A stretch of 23,901 nucleotides of DNA. Source: Chromera velia. Its lineage: Eukaryota > Sar > Chromeraceae. The DNA lies in the NCBI GenBank assembly GCA_018398765.1, contig JAHBMJ010001992.1, positions 1 through 23,901 of the forward strand, given 5' to 3'. Made by a program: the position numbers and the translations under genes. Shown piece after piece: positions 21,901-23,901 of the stretch; the stretch's first letter is position 1; the number at the start of each line of letters is the position of its first letter. The notes below the pieces were generated by a model. It ran no database searches. It worked only from the letters and a program-made list of their open reading frames with translations, and was not told the DNA's origin.

Positions 21901-23820
21901 CCGCTGTGCAGGCTCTCACAGCTGATGGGTCTAAGATAGCGGTGACCATTGCATCGGTCGACAGGGAAGAACTAACTGTGGTGAAAGCCGCTAGGTGCAC
22001 TGCAACATCGGCATCAAAGAGGACGTACACCTTGCGGAGGACCGAGCTGAGGAAGACCGCGCCCCCGTTTGCAGTGGGTCGCGGTGGGCTGACGGTTTCA
22101 CACGTGTAAGACGACGCGAAAGTCGATGGCACCAGGTTTGGGTCTGTTCGCGAGGTTGCGGTTAGATACTGTTGCATGCTGAAGGGACAGCCCATACGGG
22201 ACACGAAGGTGGTTGCAGTAGGGGCACAATTCTCTGTACAGAGAACGAGGGAACTGATTGCAGGGTTCGGACCTGCAGAGTCACAGAAAGAAAACCCGGA
22301 TGGAAGGGAGGCGCCCCTCGTCTCCGCACATGCACGCGTGCAGCCGGAGCTGCCTCCTGATCCCCAGGCTGCACATGCCCAGCCGTTTTCGATTTCACAC
22401 AGTGCAGAACACCCGTCTCCTCTTACCCTGTTCCCATCCTCACAAGCCTCTGTCTCTGCCCAGATGCCATCTCCGCAAGACGGCACAGCGCATGACCTTC
22501 CGCCCCCTTGAGCCTGCCGAGTCTCGTAATTGGTGTCGTAGAATCCGAGTGCATTGTTACACTCACAAGAGAACGCAGAGTCGGTGTCGATGCAGATTGC
22601 GTTGGGGTCACAGTTGTCGCTCCCCGCTGTGCATTCGTCAGTGCCTGTGGGCAGGAAACAAAAATAGGACCCGAGAAAAATTGTCAACGAAAACTGAAAA
22701 GTATTCCGAATCACGGAGGAGAGATTGAGGCCTCGGACACCAGAACAGTGACTGTGCGTACTTTCACTTGAAAAGCGGGTGACGTATATCAAGTCAAGCG
22801 TGACAAAAAATGCAGGGTACCTGGAACTGTGTGTGTTTCATGAACAAGAAAGACACCAACCATGCACAGCGTTCAATCAAATCTGCGGAGAGAGCTACTA
22901 GAGGCAATTAACAGACCTCCTGGGCATGCGACCCGAGCAGAGAGGGAGTAGAAGGCACCCGAGAGAGGCGTCGAATCGTCTGCAGCGTTCAAATCCTTCG
23001 CACCAGTGCACTCCAAGCTTGCACTGAAGGATCCTGAAGTGCAGTTGTATGAGGCTGCATTGGAGGCTCCCAGGGAAGCTCCATCTGCAGGCTGCGAGTC
23101 TGGGTTCTCTCTTGTGAAGCTCTTGCCAAGAATCGAATCCGGACTGACGGCCCAAACATTTGAATGGGTGCTTGTCAGAGTGCTCACACACATGACGTCA
23201 GGGGAAGACGCATCGACATACTTACAGTTGTCTGTGTCGGGTAAGGATCCGAATCGATGAACAAAGATCTTCGAGCACGCAGAGTCGGCACTCACCAGGG
23301 CTGCACACTCAGCGACTGACACCGCCACACTGGATCCCTTGAATGCCAGGGTGCGTGTTGAGGTCTTGCAGACAGCGTTTTTCGTCATCAGAACAGGCGC
23401 GTCTTTGCTGCAGGTCTTCGCTGCAAGCAGGCAGGCAAGCCGGCAAAAACAAATGAATGTTCATGTGATGTCAAAACCACAGCATGTGACTCTTTCTATC
23501 TAATAGAGGGTAGCCTGCCTTCGTGGCTCTGTAGACAAAACCTTGCCACACACTCTGGCCAGCTCTCTGCCTTTTCCACCGACCTGTCACTCCCGGGAAG
23601 GTTGCCATCAGCTGAAGAGAGCTCCCAGAGAGCCCGCAGCTTGTCGAGACAAGCTCAGTGGCCACCAGCGGGGAGGCAGTGAAGATGTACCCCTCTGCTG
23701 GCTTCACGATTACAGAGGAAGTTTTGCCGTAGTCGAGGGCCGAGGCGCTTGGGGAGAAGCCGAGGACTTCCAGATTCGTTGCTGTCGACGAGAACGGAGT
23801 CAGGGTCGTGCACTTCCGCA
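10378..23820 (-). CDS. polycystin-1/REJ-like membrane protein, 15 exons, 5' end outside window (gene level)
   Basis: Fifteen phase-matched exons encode about 3,150 residues. In order: cysteine-rich modules, EGF-like domain, DUF4215-type repeat, a long REJ region with beta-sandwich-like and Ser/Thr-rich sequence, GPS motif (LHCLCTHLTEF), membrane segment 1, a cytosolic loop of nearly 1,200 residues, a conserved RxQR entry into membrane segment 2 (SRTIRQ-like region followed by TALFFGG), segments 3-5, and a short acidic tail. Polycystin-1 family proteins are ciliary or surface receptors, cleaved at the GPS. Here the PLAT domain is not recognised in the loop, and membrane segments 6-11 (the TRP-like channel half) are absent. 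Three features are certain enough to fix the family: REJ, GPS, and the RxQR/ALFFG junction. One in-frame TAG (18351-18353) needs a 45-nt intron to be bypassed. No start codon or signal peptide lies in the window. Confidence 0.8.
10715..11323 (-). CDS. polycystin-like exon N: membrane segments 2-5
   Basis: Encodes ITALFFGGSATEG, segment 3 (RTLIGMFLSVLFGIPIPLL) followed by the conserved FRKRTP-type loop, a cytosolic helix, segment 4 (AYVVGGAWLVFCLYYLMMFA) and segment 5 (DYVVIPILWVCFLLLLLWMV). The frame runs to TAA at 10691-10693; the donor GTCGGT at 10714, the first of three GTCG units, lets it splice in phase 0 to a short last exon. Confidence 0.88.
11444..11643 (+). repeat. 25-bp minisatellite, eight copies, in an intron of the polycystin-like gene
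   Basis: Eight contiguous units of exactly 25 bases, each CAGAGAGAAGATTCCCC plus AAAGAATA with one or two substitutions in copies 3, 4 and 6. The array lies in the intron between exons M and N. The open frames across it on both strands are artefacts. Confidence 0.97.
11835..11931 (-). CDS. polycystin-like exon M: entry into membrane segment 2
   Basis: A 97-nt exon reading DHPIAKTNDNNPSRTRIQRW, then LMSAISWFSALA. The HP, R-x-x-QR and following hydrophobic run match the conserved start of polycystin-1 membrane segment 2. It joins exon N in phase 0 to give ALAITALFFGG, the family junction. Confidence 0.88.
12133..13022 (-). CDS. polycystin-like exon L: end of cytosolic loop
   Basis: Reads FEPLCYRMLLEEDEP, a Lys-rich middle (MPKTKKKEEVKKE), and a hydrophobic end approaching the membrane (WPSWKLAYSVVI). 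It enters after TTTGCAG with a strong pyrimidine tract and leaves in phase 2 at GTGCGC. If the alternative donor of exon K is used, this exon starts at 13002. Confidence 0.75.
13188..15678 (-). CDS. polycystin-like exon K: giant cytosolic loop
   Basis: About 830 residues. It starts with a cysteine-rich patch (CQPCIQSCKICVKRC) that could be palmitoylated, then a basic helix (ATRIARRWREK) reminiscent of an IQ motif. A Ser- and acidic-rich portion follows with a run EEEEEDERE. No PLAT signature was found. The 3' border is uncertain: donor GTCGGT here pairs in phase with the TGCAG acceptor of exon L, while the stronger GTGAGT at 13174-13179 pairs in phase only with an acceptor at 13003. Confidence 0.75.
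15967..16104 (-). CDS. polycystin-like exon J: juxtamembrane cytosolic segment
   Basis: A 138-nt exon reading AILHDRKHQHDFEFLSFLYL, then RNEKIIRRIRQGKPKTLWQI and TFGWLT. A basic juxtamembrane region immediately follows membrane segment 1, as in polycystin-1-like proteins. The acceptor is ATGCAG, the donor a consensus GTGAGT; phases match on both sides. Confidence 0.8.
16429..17307 (-). CDS. polycystin-like exon I: GAIN/GPS and membrane segment 1
   Basis: Reads NARSVSLHLNSTNAV, an Ala/Ser/Thr-rich GAIN region, the GPS motif, an acidic linker (PPAAVEEETAAAPSPAEEVA), and a membrane segment (PVIWLISFFILLYSIFLIL) at the exon end. The GTACGT donor in phase 2 joins exon J so that the helix continues as LAIL. 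Confidence 0.9.
16626..16751 (-). other. GPS autoproteolysis motif
   Basis: Cysteines and tryptophans are in canonical order: CAFWNDTSGEW, then GC, then LHCLCTHLTEF. The cleavage tripeptide HLT is encoded at 16647-16655, and cleavage is expected between Leu and Thr. In GPS proteins this self-cut leaves the two parts non-covalently joined. Confidence 0.92.
17601..17728 (-). CDS. polycystin-like exon H: GAIN-like helical segment
   Basis: Reads AATALESAITASLNSDEEIP, then LMLSAALKINSGLNNVG. It enters in phase 0 after TGCAG and leaves in phase 2 at GTCAGT. The helical pattern before a GPS domain fits the GAIN fold. Confidence 0.7.
17796..17930 (-). CDS. polycystin-like exon G
   Basis: A 135-nt phase 0-0 exon reading ADCKNELDPITTWQEFRSNR to FSTNA. 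The acceptor is TCGCAG and the donor GTTCAG, which is weak. The next intron would be only 67 nt. Confidence 0.6.
18099..18179 (+). repeat. (GACA)n microsatellite in intron F-G
   Basis: GACA/CAGA units with some interruptions. On the sense strand they continue the GTCAGT donor of exon F as (GTCT)n. Confidence 0.9.
18180..18671 (-). CDS. polycystin-like exon F: REJ/GAIN region with internal TAG
   Basis: Starts GRSSSFFQVIAKARDEMGGV (REJ-like), continues through a helical Ser/Ala/Glu-rich stretch and ends ARLQSR at a GTCAGT donor. The frame is open on both sides of a TAG at 18351-18353. A 45-nt stretch, 18315-18359, begins with GT, ends with CTGCAG, contains the TAG and is divisible by three, so it may be a very short intron. 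Otherwise the gene carries a nonsense codon here. Confidence 0.7.
18918..19140 (+). repeat. (CTGT)n/(CTGA)n microsatellite in intron E-F
   Basis: A CTGT block (about 18930-18965) is followed by about 170 bases of CTGA with occasional CCGA, CTGC and GATA variants. It directly abuts the exon E donor. Confidence 0.95.
19141..19343 (-). CDS. polycystin-like exon E: REJ region
   Basis: Reads EAVSMEFSLEQTGWASESST, LSYAFEL and on to QWIETILPA, matching the REJ pattern of an aromatic GW turn followed by LSYxF. It enters in phase 1 after TGCAG. The donor GTCAGT is itself the first unit of a long (GTCA)n array in the following intron. Confidence 0.8.
19776..20073 (-). CDS. polycystin-like exon D: REJ region
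   Basis: Reads PSIEPVLEVYRVLTERLSVI and onward, Glu/Val/Leu-rich, ending LAVDLQESITTAS. It enters in phase 0 after TGCAG and leaves in phase 1 at a consensus GTGAGT donor. Confidence 0.8.
20303..22644 (-). CDS. polycystin-like exon C: EGF, DUF4215 repeat and REJ region
   Basis: A 2.3-kb exon of about 780 residues. It opens with a calcium-binding-type EGF domain (TDECTAGSDNC, then CIDTDSAFSCEC; about 22642-22490). A DUF4215/Myxococcus-type repeat follows (CGDGIW, EACEDGN, GDGCSALC; about 22488-22330). After a linker comes a beta-rich segment with GGGALCRWTSLRRLEITLG, a pattern I associate with protist REJ/polycystin-like ectodomains, and then the REJ domain proper to the end. The acceptor is CCACAG (phase 1), the donor GTTCGT (phase 0). 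Confidence 0.85.
22917..23420 (-). CDS. polycystin-like exon B: cysteine-rich module
   Basis: A 504-nt, phase 1-1 exon. It carries KTCSKDAPVLMTKNAVCKTS, then AECAALVSADSACSKIFVHR and DNCKYV, and later YNCTSGSFSASLECTG. Spaced cysteines with an ECAALC-like helix recall PAN/apple modules; this is tentative. Donor is GTCTGT, acceptor is TTGCAG. Confidence 0.65.
23584..23820 (-). CDS. polycystin-like exon A: ectodomain module
   Basis: First exon visible in the window. It starts in phase 1 after GTGTGCAG and ends in phase 1 at GTCGGT. It reads RKCTTLTPFSSTATNLEVLG and on through YGKTSSVIVKPAEGYIF to CGLSGSSLQLMATFPGVT. The pattern faintly recalls a sushi (CCP) module, but the cysteine count is too low to say so. 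The open frame continues 5' beyond this acceptor (CPANHLGVC), so the exon may start up to about 30 bases earlier. Confidence 0.55.
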
Positions 23821-23883
23821 CTGCACACACGCCGAGATGGTTGGCGGGACACATACTTGGAAATGTGATGACATTCACAGAGT

Positions 23884-23901
23884 CACACACACACACACAC
23901 A
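23884..23901 (+). repeat. (CA)n microsatellite at window end
   Basis: CA dinucleotides run to the window edge. On the sense strand of the polycystin-like gene this is a (TG)n stretch just upstream of exon A, in an intron. Confidence 0.9.

Overview
This is eukaryotic nuclear DNA: two multi-exon genes, GT-AG introns of roughly 60-510 bases, and introns crowded with tetranucleotide and minisatellite repeats. A receptor-for-egg-jelly (REJ)/polycystin-1-like protein, mixed GC content, abundant TGCATG words and strongly preferred TGCAG/CGCAG acceptors suggest an alveolate alga, most likely a chromerid such as Chromera. That placement is inference; no marker gene is present.

Layout. (1) 1-1378: upstream DNA with one weak candidate terminal exon (121-280) and a GC-rich patch (about 895-1070) ahead of the first gene. 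(2) 1379-6926, plus strand: an 11-exon gene I reconstructed by phase-matched splicing. It encodes about 860 residues: N-terminal leucine-rich repeats of the ribonuclease-inhibitor type, an acidic linker, two AT-hooks, an RG/RGG-rich stretch and a low-complexity Ser/Gly-rich tail. It looks like a nuclear, DNA- or RNA-associated LRR protein. (3) 6927-10377: non-coding, including an AT-rich, CTAG-rich island (about 8270-9240) and a long CTGT/CTCT tract (about 9940-10350). (4) 10378-23820, minus strand: 15 exons of a polycystin-1/REJ-like membrane protein whose 5' end lies beyond the window. In protein order: cysteine-rich ectodomain modules, an EGF-like domain, a DUF4215-type cysteine-rich repeat, a long REJ region, a GPS autoproteolysis motif with an intact HLT site, one membrane segment, a cytosolic loop of nearly 1,200 residues, four more membrane segments and a short cytosolic tail.

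The two genes are convergent and there is no sign of a shared pathway. The most notable points are the polycystin-like architecture (no PLAT domain recognised in the loop, no channel half, very large loop), an in-frame TAG in its REJ/GAIN region that can be bypassed by a 45-nt intron, the LRR plus AT-hook plus RGG combination, and an unusual splice-site grammar (GTC-type donors, some continuous with tetranucleotide arrays, and TGCAG acceptors). Exon borders were set by reading frame, phase and GT/AG only; no transcript evidence was available.
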